Of a stretch of DNA of 64,000 nucleotides, positions 31,340 to 43,231 are shown piece by piece. Under the pieces are notes generated by a model. It was not told where the DNA came from. It did no database searches and saw only the letters and a program-made list of their open reading frames with translations. A program made the position numbers and the translations under genes. Position 1 is the stretch's first letter. The number at the start of each line of letters is the position of its first letter. The DNA is from Paragordius varius (taxonomy: Eukaryota; Nematomorpha): contig OZ176054.1 in assembly GCA_964247055.1 (NCBI GenBank), forward strand, positions 7,564,001-7,628,000, given 5' to 3'.

Positions 31340-34300
31340 AAAAAGTTATGGTTGATTGTTGTACATACTCACATTTTCATGGTTAATATAATTGATTGTT
31401 AAAAAGTAATGGTTGAATGTTGTACATACCCACACTATCATGGTTAATATAATTGATTGTTAAAAAGTAATGGTTGATTGTTGTACATACTCACATTTTC
31501 ATGGTTAATATACTTGATTGTTAAAAAGTAATGGTTGAATGTTGTACATACTCACACTTTCATGGTTAATATAATTGATTGTTAAAAAGTAATGGTTGAA
31601 TGTTGTACATACCCACACTATCATGGTTAATATAATTGATTGTTAAAAAGTAATGGTTGATTGTTGTACATACTCACATTTTCATGGTTAATATACTTGA
31701 TTGTTAAAAAGTAATGGTTGAATGTTGTACATACTCACATTTTCATGGTTAATATAATTGATTGTTAAAAAGTTATGGTTGAATGTTGTACATACCCACA
31801 CTATCATGGTTAATATAATTGATTGTTAAAAAGTAATGGTTGATTGTTGTACATACTCACATTTTCATGGTTAATATACTTGATTGTTAAAAAGTAATGG
31901 TTGAATGTTGTACATACTCACACTTTCATGGTTAATATAATTGATTGTTAAAAAGTAATGGTTGAATGTTGTACATACCCACACTATCATGGTTAATATA
32001 ATTGATTGTTAAAAAGTAATGGTTGATTGTTGTACATACTCACATTTTCATGGTTAATATACTTGATTGTTAAAAAGTAATGGTTGAATGTTGTACATAC
32101 TCACATTTTCATGGTTAATATAATTGATTGTTAAAAAGTTATGGTTGAATGTTGTACATACCCACACTATCATGGTTAATATAATTGATTGTTAAAAAGT
32201 AATGGTTGATTGTTGTACATACTCACATTTTCATGGTTAATATACTTGATTGTTAAAAAGTAATGGTTGAATGTTGTACATACTCACACTTTCATGGTAT
32301 TGATTGTTAAAAAGTAATGGTTGATTGTTGTACATACTCACATTTTCATGGTTAATATACTTGATTGTTAAAAAGTAATGGTTGAATGTTGTACATACTC
32401 ACACTTTCATGGTTAATATAATTGATTGTTAAAAAGTAATGGTTGAATGTTGTACATATCTACACTATCATGGTTAATATATTTGATTGTTAAAAAGTAA
32501 TGGTTGAATGTTGTACATATCTACACTATCATGGTTAATATATTTGATTGTTAAAAAGTAATGGTTGAATGTTGTACATACCCACACTATCATGGTTAAT
32601 ATATTTGATTGTTAAAAAGTAATGGTTGATTGTTGTACATACTCACATTTTCATGGTTAATATACTTGATTGTTAAAAAGTAATGGTTGAATGTTGTACA
32701 TACTCACACTTTCATGGTTAATATAATTGATTGTTAAAAAGTAATGGTTGAATGTTGTACATACCCACACTATCATGGTTAATATAATTGATTGATAAAA
32801 AGTAATGGTGAATGTTGTACATACAAACACTATCATGGTTAATATAATTTGATTGTTTAAAAGTAATGGTATAATGTTGTACATACCCACACTATCATGG
32901 TTAATATAATTGATTGTTAAAAAGTAATGGTTGAATGTTGTACATACCCACACTATCATGGTTAATATAATTGATTGATAAAAAGTAATGGTGAATGTTG
33001 TACATACAAACACTATCATGGTTAATATAATTTGATTGTTTAAAAGTAATGGTATAATGTTGTACATACCCACACTATCATGGTTAATATAATTGATTGT
33101 TAAAAAGTAATGATATAATGTTGTACATACCCACACTATCATGGTTAATATATTTGATTGTTAAAAAGTAATGGTTGAATGTTGTACATACCCACACTAT
33201 CATGGTTAATATAATTGATTGTTAAAAAGTAATGGTTGAATGTTGTACATACCCACACTATCATGGTTAATATAATTGATTGATAAAAAGTAATGGTGAA
33301 TGTTGTACATACAAACACTATCATAGTTAATATAATTTGATTGTTTAAAAGTAATGGTATAATGTTGTACATACCCACACTATCATGGTTAATATAATTG
33401 ATTGTTAAAAGTAATGATATAATGTTGTACATACCCACACTATCATGGTTATTATATTTGATTGTTAAAAAGTAATGGTTGAATGTTGTACATACCCACA
33501 CTATCATGGTTAATATATTTGATTGTTAAAAAGTAATGGTATAATGTTGTATATACCCACACTATCATGGTTGATATAATTTGATTGTTAAAAAGTAATG
33601 GTTGAATGTTGTACATACTCACACTATCATGGTTAATATATTTGATTGTTAAAAAGTAATGGTTGAATGTTGTACATACTCACACTTTCATGGTTAATAT
33701 AATTGATTGTTAAAAAGTAATGGTTTAATGTTGTATATACCCACACTATCATGGTTAATATAATTGATTGTTAAAAAGTAATGATATAATGTTGTACATA
33801 CCCACACTATCATGGTTAATATATTTGATTGTTAAAAAGTAATGGTTGAATGTTGTACATACCCACACTATCATGGTTAATATAATTGATTGATAAAAAG
33901 TAATGGTGAATGTTGTACATACAAACACTATCATGGTTAATATAATTTGATTGTTTAAAAGTAATGGTATAATGTTGTATATACCCACACTATCATGGTT
34001 GATATAATTTGATTGTTTAAAAGTAATGGTATAATGTTGTACATACAAACACGTCATGGTTAATATAATTTGATTGTTAAAAAGTAATGGTTGAATGTTG
34101 TACATACCCACACTATCATGGTTAATATAATTGATTGATAAAAAGTAATGGTGAATGTTGTACATACAAACACTATCATGGTTAATATAATTTGATTGTT
34201 TAAAAGTAATGGTATAATGTTGTATATACCCACACTATCATGGTTGATATAATTTGATTGTTTAAAAGTAATGGTATAATGTTGTACATACAAACACTAT

Positions 34301-36000
34301 CATGGTTAATATAATTTGATTGTTAAAAAGTAATGGTTGAATGTTGTACATACCCACACTATCATGGTTAATATAATTGATTGTTAAAAAGTAATGGTTG
34401 AATGTTGTACATACCCACACTATCATGGTTAATATAATTGATTGATAAAAAGTAATGGTGAATGTTGTACATACAAACACTATCATGGTTAATATAATTT
34501 GATTGTTTAAAAGTAATGGTATAATGTTGTATATACCCACACTATCATGGTTGATATAATTTGATTGTTTAAAAGTAATGGTATAATGTTGTATATACCC
34601 ACACTATCATGGTTGATATAATTTGATTGTTTAAAAGTAATGGTATAATGTTGTAAATACCCACACTATCATGGTTAATATAATTGATTGTTAAAAAGTA
34701 ATGATATAATGTTGTACATACCCACACTATCATGGTTAATATATTTGATTGTTAAAAAGTAATGGTTGAATGTTGTACATACCCACACTATCATGGTTAA
34801 TATAATTGATTGTTAAAAAGTAATGGTTGAATGTTGTACATACCCACACTATCATGGTTAATATAATTGATTGATAAAAAGTAATGGTGAATGTTGTACA
34901 TACAAACACTATCATGGTTAATATAATTTGATTGTTTAAAAGTAATGGTATAATGTTGTACATACCCACACTATCATGGTTAATATAATTGATTGTTAAA
35001 AGTAATGATATAATGTTGTACATACCCACACTATCATGGTTAATATATTTGATTGTTAAAAAGTAATGGTTGAATGTTGTACATACCCACACTATCATGG
35101 TTAATATATTTGATTGTTAAAAAGTAATGGTATAATGTTGTATATACCCACACTATCATGGTTGATATAATTTGATTGTTAAAAAGTAATGATATAATGT
35201 TGTACATACCCACACTATCATGGTTAATATATTTGATTGTTAAAAAGTAATGGTTGAATGTTGTACATACTCACACTTTCATGGTTAATATAATTGATTG
35301 TTAAAAAGTAATGGTTGAATGTTGTACATACCCACACTATCATGGTTGATATAATTTGATTGTTAAAAAGTAATGGTATAATGTTGTACATACCCACACT
35401 ATCATGGTTAATATATTTGATTGTTAAAAAGTAATGGTTGAATGTTGTACATACCCACACTATCATGGTTGATATAATTTGATTGTTAAAAAGTAATGAT
35501 ATAATGTTGTACATACCCACACTATCATGGTTAATATATTTGATTGTTAAAAAGTAATGGTTGAATGTTGTACATACCCACACTTTCATGGTTAATATAA
35601 TTGATTGTTAAAAAGTAATGGTTGAATGTTGTACATACCCACACTATCATGGTTAATATATTTGATTGTTAAAAAGTAATGGTTGAATGTTGTACATACC
35701 CACACTATCATGGTTAATATATTTGATTGTTAAAAAGTAATGGTATAATGTTGTATATACCCACACTATCATGGTTGATATAATTTGATTGTTAAAAAGT
35801 AATGGTATAATGTTGTACATGCCCACACTATCATGGTTGATATAATTTGATTGTTAAAAAGTAATGGTATAATGTTGTACATACCCACACTATCATGGTT
35901 AATATAATTGATTGTTAAAAAGTAATGGTTGAATGTTGTACATACCCACACTATCATGGTTAATATAATTGATTGTTAAAAAGTAATGATATAATGTTGT
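31340..36000. repeat. Satellite block 6: class D and CTCACATTTTC variants
   Basis: Up to about 32,700 the units carry ACTCACATTTTCATGG and TTAATATACTTG. After that, class D units appear (TTGTTTAAAAGTAATGGTATAATG, GTATATACCC, ACATACAAACAC). They recur in small composite sets; the set at 33,145-33,507 is repeated almost exactly at 34,736-35,098. Confidence 0.87.
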
Positions 36001-38040
36001 ACATACCCTCACTATCATGGTTAATATAATTGATTGTCAAAATGTATTGGTTGAATGCTGTACATACCCTCTTATCATCGTTTATATAATTGATTGTCAA
36101 AATGTATTGGTTGAATGTTGTACATACCCTCTTATCATCGTTAATATAATTGATTGTTAAAAATAATGGTTGTATGTTGTACATACCCTCACTATCATGG
36201 TTAATATAATTGATTGTTAAAAAGTAATGATATAATGTTGTACATACCCTCACTATCATGGTTAATATAATTGATTGTTAAAAAGTTATGGTTGAATGTT
36301 GTATATACCCACACTATCATGGTTGATATAATTTGATTGTTAAAAAGTAATGGTATAATGTTGTACATGCCCACACTATCATGGTTGATATAATTTGATT
36401 GTTAAAAAGTAATGGTTGAATGTTGTACATACCCACACTTTCATGGTTAATATAATTTGATTGTTAAAAAGTAATGGTATAATGTTGTACATACCCACAC
36501 TTTCATGGTTAATATGATTGATTGTTAAAAAGTAATGGTTGAATGTTGTAAATACCCATACTTTCGTGAAAGTTATGGTTTATTATTGTACATATAAACA
36601 CTTTCATGGTTAATATAATTGATTGTTAAAAAATAATGGTTGAATGTTGTAAATACCACACTTTCATGGTTAATACAATTGATTGTTAAAAAGTAATGGT
36701 ATAATGTTGTACATACCCACACTTTCATGGTTAATATAATTGATTGTTAAAAAGTAATGGTTGAATGTTGTAAATACCCATACTTTCGTGAAAGTTATGG
36801 TTTATTATTGTACATATAAACACTTTCATGGTTAATATAATTGATTGTTAAAAAATAATGGTTGAATGTTGTAAATACCCACACTTTCATGAAAGTTATG
36901 GTTGAATCTTGTACATACCAACACTTTCATGGTTAATATAATTGATTGTTAAAAAGTAATGGTTGAATGTTGTAAATACCCACACTTTCATGGTTAATAT
37001 AATTTATTGTTAAAAAGTAATGGTATAATGTTGTACATACCCACACTTTCATGGTTAATATAATTGATTGTTAAAAAGTAATGGTTGAATGTTGTAAATA
37101 CCCATACTTTCGTGAAAGTTATGGTTTATTATTGTACATATAAACACTTTCATGGTTAATATAATTGATTGTTAAAAAATAATGGTTGAATGTTGCAAAT
37201 ACCCACACTTTCGTGAAAGTTATGGTTGAATGTTGTACATACCAACACTTTCATCGTTAATATAATTGATTGTTAAAATGTATTGGTTGAATGTTGTACA
37301 TAGCCACACTATCATGGTTAATATAATTGATTGTTAAAATGTAATGGTTGAATGTTGTATATACCCACACTCTCATGGTTAATATAATTGATTGTCAAAA
37401 TGTATTGGTTGAATGTTGTACATACCCTCTTATCATCGTTAATATAATTGATTGTTAAAAAGTAATGGTTGTATGTTGTACATACCCTCACTATCATGGT
37501 TAATATAATTGATTGTTAAAAAGTAATGGTTGAATGTTGTACATACCCACACTTTCATGGTTAATATAATTGATTGTTAAAAAGTAATGGTTGTATGTTG
37601 TACATACCCTCACTATCATGGTTACTATAATTGATTGTTAAAAAGTTATGGATGAATGTTGTACATGCCCAGACTTTCATTATTAATGAAACTTGATAAT
37701 GTCAAAAGTTTAGGTTGAATGTTATACATACCCCCATTTCATGGTCAATATAATTTGATTGTTAAAAAGTTATGGTTGAATATTGTGCCAACACTTTTCA
37801 GGTTACTATAATTTGATTATAAAAAGTTACAATGAAATATTGTAGATACCCACACTTTTTTGGTTAAAATTTGTTTGTTTAAAATTTATGGCTGAATATT
37901 TAAATACCCAACACTCCTATGGTTAATATAATTTGATTGTTAAAAAGTTATGGTGTAATATTGTAAAACCAAACTATCATAGTTAATATAATATTATTGT
38001 TATAAAGTTTTAGCTGATTATTGATACCAACACTATTTAT
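36000..38040. repeat. Decaying edge of the satellite array
   Basis: Monomers become diverged and irregular. Short chimaeric units (CTTTCGTGAAAGTTATGGTTTATTATTGTAC) occur at about 36,560, 36,785 and 37,110. The last units, from about 37,680, carry many substitutions and indels, and the periodicity is lost by about 38,040. This is the usual appearance of an array boundary, where unequal exchange no longer homogenises copies. Confidence 0.88.
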
Positions 38041-39038
38041 CATTTTAGAATTTGATTAAACTATTCTTTCGTCTTCAAATTAATGTTAATTAAATTGTTT
38101 TTCTTCAAAAATGCACTAAAATCTTTGGAACAAACCTTTAAATTAAAATCCTGAAACGATAGAAATGTTCAGCATCATTGAGTTATAAAAAAACTGTTTT
38201 TATAATATTTTAAAGTCCCTTTAAACAACAAAATTGTGCTAAAAAATTTTTCATAAAAAGTATGCATTTTTTAAAAAATATTTTTAGTTGATACAAAATT
38301 TAGCATATATTTTATAGAGCAATCCCGTTATTTTTGCCTATATTTAAAGACGACTAGTCCATTTTAGGAGAAAAATTCAGCACTTTCGGATAACACATCT
38401 AAAAATTAAAATTTTAATGTTGTTTTGCCTTTTTTATTTAGTTTATATATTTTGGTGATATTTTTTAGGATGATAACCCACACCAAAAAATTTTATTTAA
38501 AAATGTGCGTAATTTTTACCATTTACTGATAAGGAGCACTTACCACAAAAGGTAAATAACTATCTTAGTCTCGTTTTAAAAACAAAAGACCATGATGTGA
38601 TACTTTTTCCTATCATATATTTCATCGCTTAAAACCCTGGACGCAGTGTTATACAAAAAATATTTTTTAAAAAATTAAAATTGTAAAACCATCCTATCAA
38701 ACTTTTTTGCCGCCATTTTTATCTATAATTTTTAATAAATCGCTAATGCAACAAGCAAATAAATGTATATTCTAGCTAAATATATATTATTTCAAATAGC
38801 TTTGGACTATATTTTACTAAACTTATAATATTTCTATTTAAATATCAATTTGTTTTAATCGTGTTTTAAAACTTCCCAATTTTAACTGTGGAAGTAACAA
38901 AACCCAAATGAGACAAAATTTGAAAAATTTTAGCTATATAACTTTAAAAACTTTAGTTTATAAATGAGCTGTGGGTGTAAAACTATCCTAAAACGTAAAC
39001 TAGGTCAAAAAAGTGAAAAGGGAATGAAGTGTTAACAC
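38041..39038. other. AT-rich intergenic DNA, nothing recognised
   Basis: No open frame with family resemblance, RNA gene or transposon terminus was seen. The stretch contains homopolymer A and T runs only. Confidence 0.6.
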
Positions 39039-39565
39039 TTCGATTTAAATTGGTATCTAAATACCCCAGATTAAATTTGAGTTAAAATTCATAAAAACTA
39101 CTGAAAGAAACGGTTCCAATAAATTTATGCCTGTATCCTAATAAAAATTATATAAATATGCCAAAATATCTAGTGTTTTGAAAAAAAAAGTTCCTTACCA
39201 AACTACTTGCCACTTTTATTTTACAAAGTTTTTGCAAAATATCCTATTCATTTAATTTAAATGGTAAAATTAAAGCTAATTTTATATTTAAATTACATCT
39301 AACAATGATAGAAATAAAAAAACGGTTTGTATTATTTTTCAATTTACCATTGCACACATGTCACGTTGCTAATTTTTTACCTTTCGGTTTTAGCTTAAAT
39401 AAAGTAATATCAACTATTTTTATATAAATTTTTTTTGTATATTTCGGTTTATTAATGTTATACAAGTACAAAATTTTTTAAAGCCTTTGATTCCCTTATA
39501 TATTTTTTAAAGAATTTAATATTAAACAGGTTTGGGGTATTTAACTACCCCATTTTGAATCGAAG
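39039..39565. repeat. Possible degenerate inverted-repeat element
   Basis: The left arm (about 39,039-39,075: TTCGATTTAAATTGG, then TAAATACCCCAGATT) is an imperfect inverse of the right arm (about 39,528-39,565: GTTTGGGGTATTTA, then ATTTTGAATCGAA). The arms are about 36 nt and enclose about 450 bp of non-coding AT-rich DNA. The right arm also holds a small perfect hairpin (GGGGTA/TACCCC). It could be an old MITE or chance. It ends about 100 bp upstream of the phosphatidylinositol synthase start. Confidence 0.35.
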
Positions 39566-39662
39566 AACTAAAATACATATGTTGTATCCAAGTGTTAAAA
39601 TAGCACTGTAAAATATTCACCACATTGATTTTACCACTGTGTAAAAATCATATTGGCTTCAT

Positions 39663-40479
39663 ATGGCTTGTGCCATCTCTTTGGTAGTTGATACCGTCAA
39701 AAAATCTAAAAATGTTTACTTATTTATCCCTAACATATTGGGTATATTCATAATTAACTATTTAGGATATGTTAGAATAATTTTAGCTCTATTGGCCATT
39801 TGGTATATGCAGAATGATTACAAAAAATCTATAATTTTATATGTTAGTAGCGAATTGTTGGATGCTTTGGATGGATATGCTGCTAGATTTTTCCGACAAA
39901 GTTAATTTATTTTATATTATTAGGTACACATTTTGGGGCAATGTTGGATATGTTAACTGATCGATGTTGCACATTAGTTTTATTAACTGTTTTATGCTCA
40001 TTTTACCCTAAATGGGCATTCGTATTTCAATTAAGCATAATTTTGGACATTTGTAGTCATTGGATTCATATATACAGGTAAAGTGATTATATTAAAATAT
40101 TAGTTCAAGTTTATTGGGTAAAACCCATAAAGCAATAGCACCGAGTGGTAATCGTTTCATGAAAATATATTATTCATCTCGGGTAAAATATAGTTTAATC
40201 TTAAGGTATTACTGTTTTTAATGTGTTCGGGCAATGAATTGTTTTATGCTTCTCTCTATTTACTTCATTTTGGCGGAGGTCCCTTAAGTATCTATTTTTA
40301 CAATATTTGCAGTTTTAGATGTGCCTTGTTGGTTACTTCTTATGTATATCACTTTACCAATTTGTATTGCCAAAACTCTTCTAAATATCATACAAATGTT
40401 CAAAGCATGTCAAGCGATTGTGAAATTCGATGAACAAGAACGATCTCCCCTTACCAATAATGACCAAAAACTTGATTAA
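39663..40479 (+). CDS. Pis: Phosphatidylinositol synthase (CDP-DAG-inositol 3-phosphatidyltransferase), six exons
   Basis: This integral ER-membrane enzyme makes phosphatidylinositol from CDP-diacylglycerol and myo-inositol. The exons are 39,663-39,741, 39,766-39,900, 39,924-40,077, 40,104-40,182, 40,206-40,287 and 40,313-40,479. Together they encode 231 residues, against about 213 in human. The CDP-alcohol phosphotransferase signature is complete: D59-x2-D62-G63-x2-A66-R67-x8-G76-x3-D80-x3-D84. Other animal-type landmarks are FIPNILGYVR near the N terminus, SHWIH after the signature, and NELFYASLYLLHF around residue 160. Hydrophobic segments fit the family's multi-pass topology. The start is the first ATG of the open frame; it adds about 15 residues before the conserved NVYLF. 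The five junctions were placed by homology and by GT...AG rules, and each keeps phase. All five introns are only 23-26 nt. It is not a processed copy, because the introns restore a conserved protein. Family assignment is very sure; expression is not shown. Confidence 0.93.
39742..40312 (+). other. Five ultra-short spliceosomal introns (24, 23, 26, 23, 25 nt)
   Basis: The introns are 39,742-39,765, 39,901-39,923, 40,078-40,103, 40,183-40,205 and 40,288-40,312. All begin GT (four GTA, one GTT) and end TAG, TAG, TAG, AAG and CAG. Four of the five break the frame if retained. The first is 24 nt with no stop, so retention would add eight residues (GIFIINYL) inside the conserved PNILGYVR. The second falls at residue 72, inside the catalytic signature. 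None has room for a separate branch point and polypyrimidine tract of usual size. Confidence 0.85.
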
Positions 40480-40611
40480 ATAATCCTTATTTGTTGCGCA
40501 AAAATGTGACAAGCGATTTCTCACATAAACTGATGTTGCCAATATCTCTACGCTAAATTAATTTTTTTACATATAAACAAAGATACTCAACCAAAATTCA
40601 TTAATATGTAT

Positions 40612-42023
40612 TTACTTTTTTTCCATTTCCTATTGTACTAATGTACAATTTATACATGTCCTTGAAATATTGTCTTTTTATTTTCTTTTTTATAATCATG
40701 TTTATCCTTATAAGAACATCTATCTAGATTTGCAGTGTAATTCCTAAATTATTGAAAAATATGTGCAATAAATATTGTGTTATTTATTAATTCTATAATA
40801 ATATAATAATTGACTAAGTTTTGGTTTATTTTAGTTTTATAGTTTTACCTAAATTCTGTTAAAGGAAACCCTATATATGTTAAAAGTGAAAAAAGTAAAT
40901 TCATAAATAACTTGGTTTAGCTGCTGCATATCATATTGGGATTATAAAATGTATTTGCACATTTTGTCATAAATAATAAATAAAGTTGTGGGGACTAGCA
41001 ATTTATGGTGTTATTGGGCTGAATTCGAAAATACAGATATCAAATCATCCATATAAGCTTGAACAAAACAAATGAATTTTTTAACTTATATAAAGATTCG
41101 ATGCTGCCTGCGAATCAAAACCAACAAGCAGCGTGCCGTTTAAAAATAACTTGGTTTAACAAAAAATTAAGAATTTTTAAAAATTATTTAATTAACGCAT
41201 CTATTTTTAAATACGATAGAAACTAATTAATCAATTTATGGGGCCATAATATTTTTTTACCGATTGCCATGAAATGCATCCAGAAATTTTTTATTTGGAG
41301 AAAATCAAATCTCCCTAATTTGAATATGGTAAATAGATCCAAATTGGTGGTTAAGTATCCAAAATTCATCGAAAAACTTTAAAATATTTCTAAACTCATT
41401 TCTTAAAACTTGATGTTTTGAGTAATAATGCTTTTAATTCGGCAAAAAATGTATTTTTATGAATTCACCTTTAAGTGAAAATCTTATTATAAATATACGT
41501 GATGGATAGTAAATCATTTTATTTTTATGATTTGCCTTGACGCGTAAATGATTAGTGCTGGATAAAAAACTACAAATTAATGCAAATTAGTTAATAATAA
41601 GTCACTACCGGGTTGCCATGCGATCGATTTATTAAAGCGAATAATGATCATTAGTTTTTTTCATTATAGTTCATATATTGAAATCCGTTGATATAGAATT
41701 GTATGCTTAAAATAGATGCAAATAACAGAAATTCGAAGATTATTCCAAATTAATTATATTGGGAAAATGGCATTTTAAAACTAGCTATGTTGAGGCGCAT
41801 GTTTAGGTATCTTAAAGCATTCATAAAATGTTGTAAAAACATTTTTTTTCATTCGAAGACGCTAATAATATTTCCTGCCTAAGAATTTTTTGTTTTAGAT
41901 GTTGGCCAAATTTTACTTAAATATAAATAGTATTCCATACATTATATGCTGATATTAGAAAAATCACCGGCATCGAATTTGTAGTAGTTTTTACAGAATA
42001 AAATGTTTGTAAAAGCTTTAAGC
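40612..42023. repeat. 1,412 bp direct repeat, copy 1
   Basis: Identical by eye to 44,319-45,730 with a constant offset of 3,707 and no indel. It is non-coding and AT-rich; no protein family is recognisable in any frame. It starts 132 bp after the Pis stop and probably includes the 3' UTR. It ends with CTTTAAGC exactly at the first base of the hAT element. Confidence 0.95.
40767..40772 (+). promoter_or_regulatory. Candidate polyadenylation signal for Pis
   Basis: AATAAA lies 288 bp after the stop codon, inside the first copy of the 1,412 bp repeat. The second copy has the same hexamer at 44,474. Assignment by position only. Confidence 0.35.
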
Positions 42024-43200
42024 CAGTGATACTCAAACCGCGGCCCGCGGGCCGCATGCGGCCCTAAGAGTGCTTTAAAATTGCCCTATGACCATATTGA
42101 TACTAAAATTATTTTTTTTATTGATGAAATTTAAAATACACATAATCGGATTTTCGCTTATTTCAATATTAATTTATTTTATTTAGATTTAATTTTGGTA
42201 ATTTTAATTTTTACCCAATTTGAAATGTAAACAAATTTCCCTACGTTAAAATGATTTCAAAATTTTGGAATACGTTGTTTTTGTTTCTGCATTCTATTTT
42301 CTTTTTTTAGTTTTGAAATTATTACACTCCTTTTTTGTATTTAAGCAATTTCATCCAAACTTGCATATATATATTCTTTTCATTGCTATCCTGCATGATT
42401 TTTTATAACTCATTTCCATAAATATTTTCAAATCAACATCATTAAATTTCGACCTATTTTTTAATAGCATTCAAATCATTTTCTTTTTTTGAAAAAATTT
42501 ACATAATATTTAAACATAAATTCAAAGGATGACATCTAATGCTGAAAAACGTAAATTATCCAATGAAAATCGCATCTTTTAAAGAGAATGGGAAGAAAAA
42601 TTCTTTGTCGTTTTAATTAAAATTTTAGCCTCATATGTAAGGACAATATAATTAAAATACAATATTGAAAGACATTTTACAATCCATCATTCTCACAAAC
42701 CAGAAAATCACGAGGAAAGAAACGAAAAATACTAAAAATTAAGGAATTATACCAGGAAGAAAAATCTACTATGTCCATAGCTTCCTCCCAGGAAAGAGCT
42801 GTAACATTAGCTTCGTATGTAATTTGCTATATTTTTGGAAAAAATATAAAACCGTTTACTGATTGCCAATTAATAAAAGAAAGTATAATAAATGGTTGCT
42901 TTTTTTTATTTGATAAATTCCATAGTAAAGATCAAATCATGAGGCTAATTAAAAATCTTCAACTTTCTGATTCAACATGTGCTCGACGCATTATCTAAAT
43001 ATATTTATTGGCTTTGAAAAACTACAAATATTTTAGTATTACTATTGATTGAGCACTGATATTAGTTCAGCTCCTCAGTGTGCGCTCTTATGAGATTTTG
43101 CAACGACAACATATCAACTGGGAATATTTAAAACTTTTACCAATATATAATACCACTAAAGAGAATGATTTTCTCGAATAATTAGCACTTTTTTCGATAA

Positions 43201-43231
<31 letters not shown>

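Larger units (their letters stand above)
1..38040. repeat. Satellite array, 61-62 bp monomers
   Basis: This is a head-to-tail tandem array of about 620 monomers that runs off the left edge. The basic monomer is 61 bp, shown by the spacing of the CCACAC box in successive copies. Every copy keeps the core TGAATGTTGTACATA followed by CACACT and TCATGGTTAATATAATT. The main variants are class A (61 bp, GATTGTTAAAAAGTAATGG), class B (62 bp, CAATTGTTATAAAGTTATGG), class C (AACACATAAACACTATCACAG replacing the TGTACATA part) and class D (TTGTTTAAAAGTAATGGTAT). No unrelated insertion was seen anywhere in the array. The open frames of 62-161 codons in it are translations of the repeat (recurring YNIQPLL and INYINHDSV units) and are not genes. 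Heterochromatic or centromere-proximal location is an inference. Confidence 0.98.

Noticed and set aside
32657-36259. Set of minus-strand frames of 62-161 codons with MIVWVCTTFNHYF repeats
   Set aside because: These are satellite translations. They exist because class A and D units happen to lack stops in one frame.
1-38040. CRISPR array
   Set aside because: The monomers are contiguous with no unique spacers, and the genome is animal.
39663-40479. Processed or frameshifted pseudogene of phosphatidylinositol synthase
   Set aside because: All interruptions have GT...AG borders and nearly the same length, and they restore phase exactly with an intact catalytic signature. Random decay would not do this.
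39663-40479. Ciliate-derived gene using a variant code
   Set aside because: Gln is encoded by CAA/CAG, the gene ends in TAA, and the protein resembles animal enzymes most closely by eye. A phylogeny would settle it.
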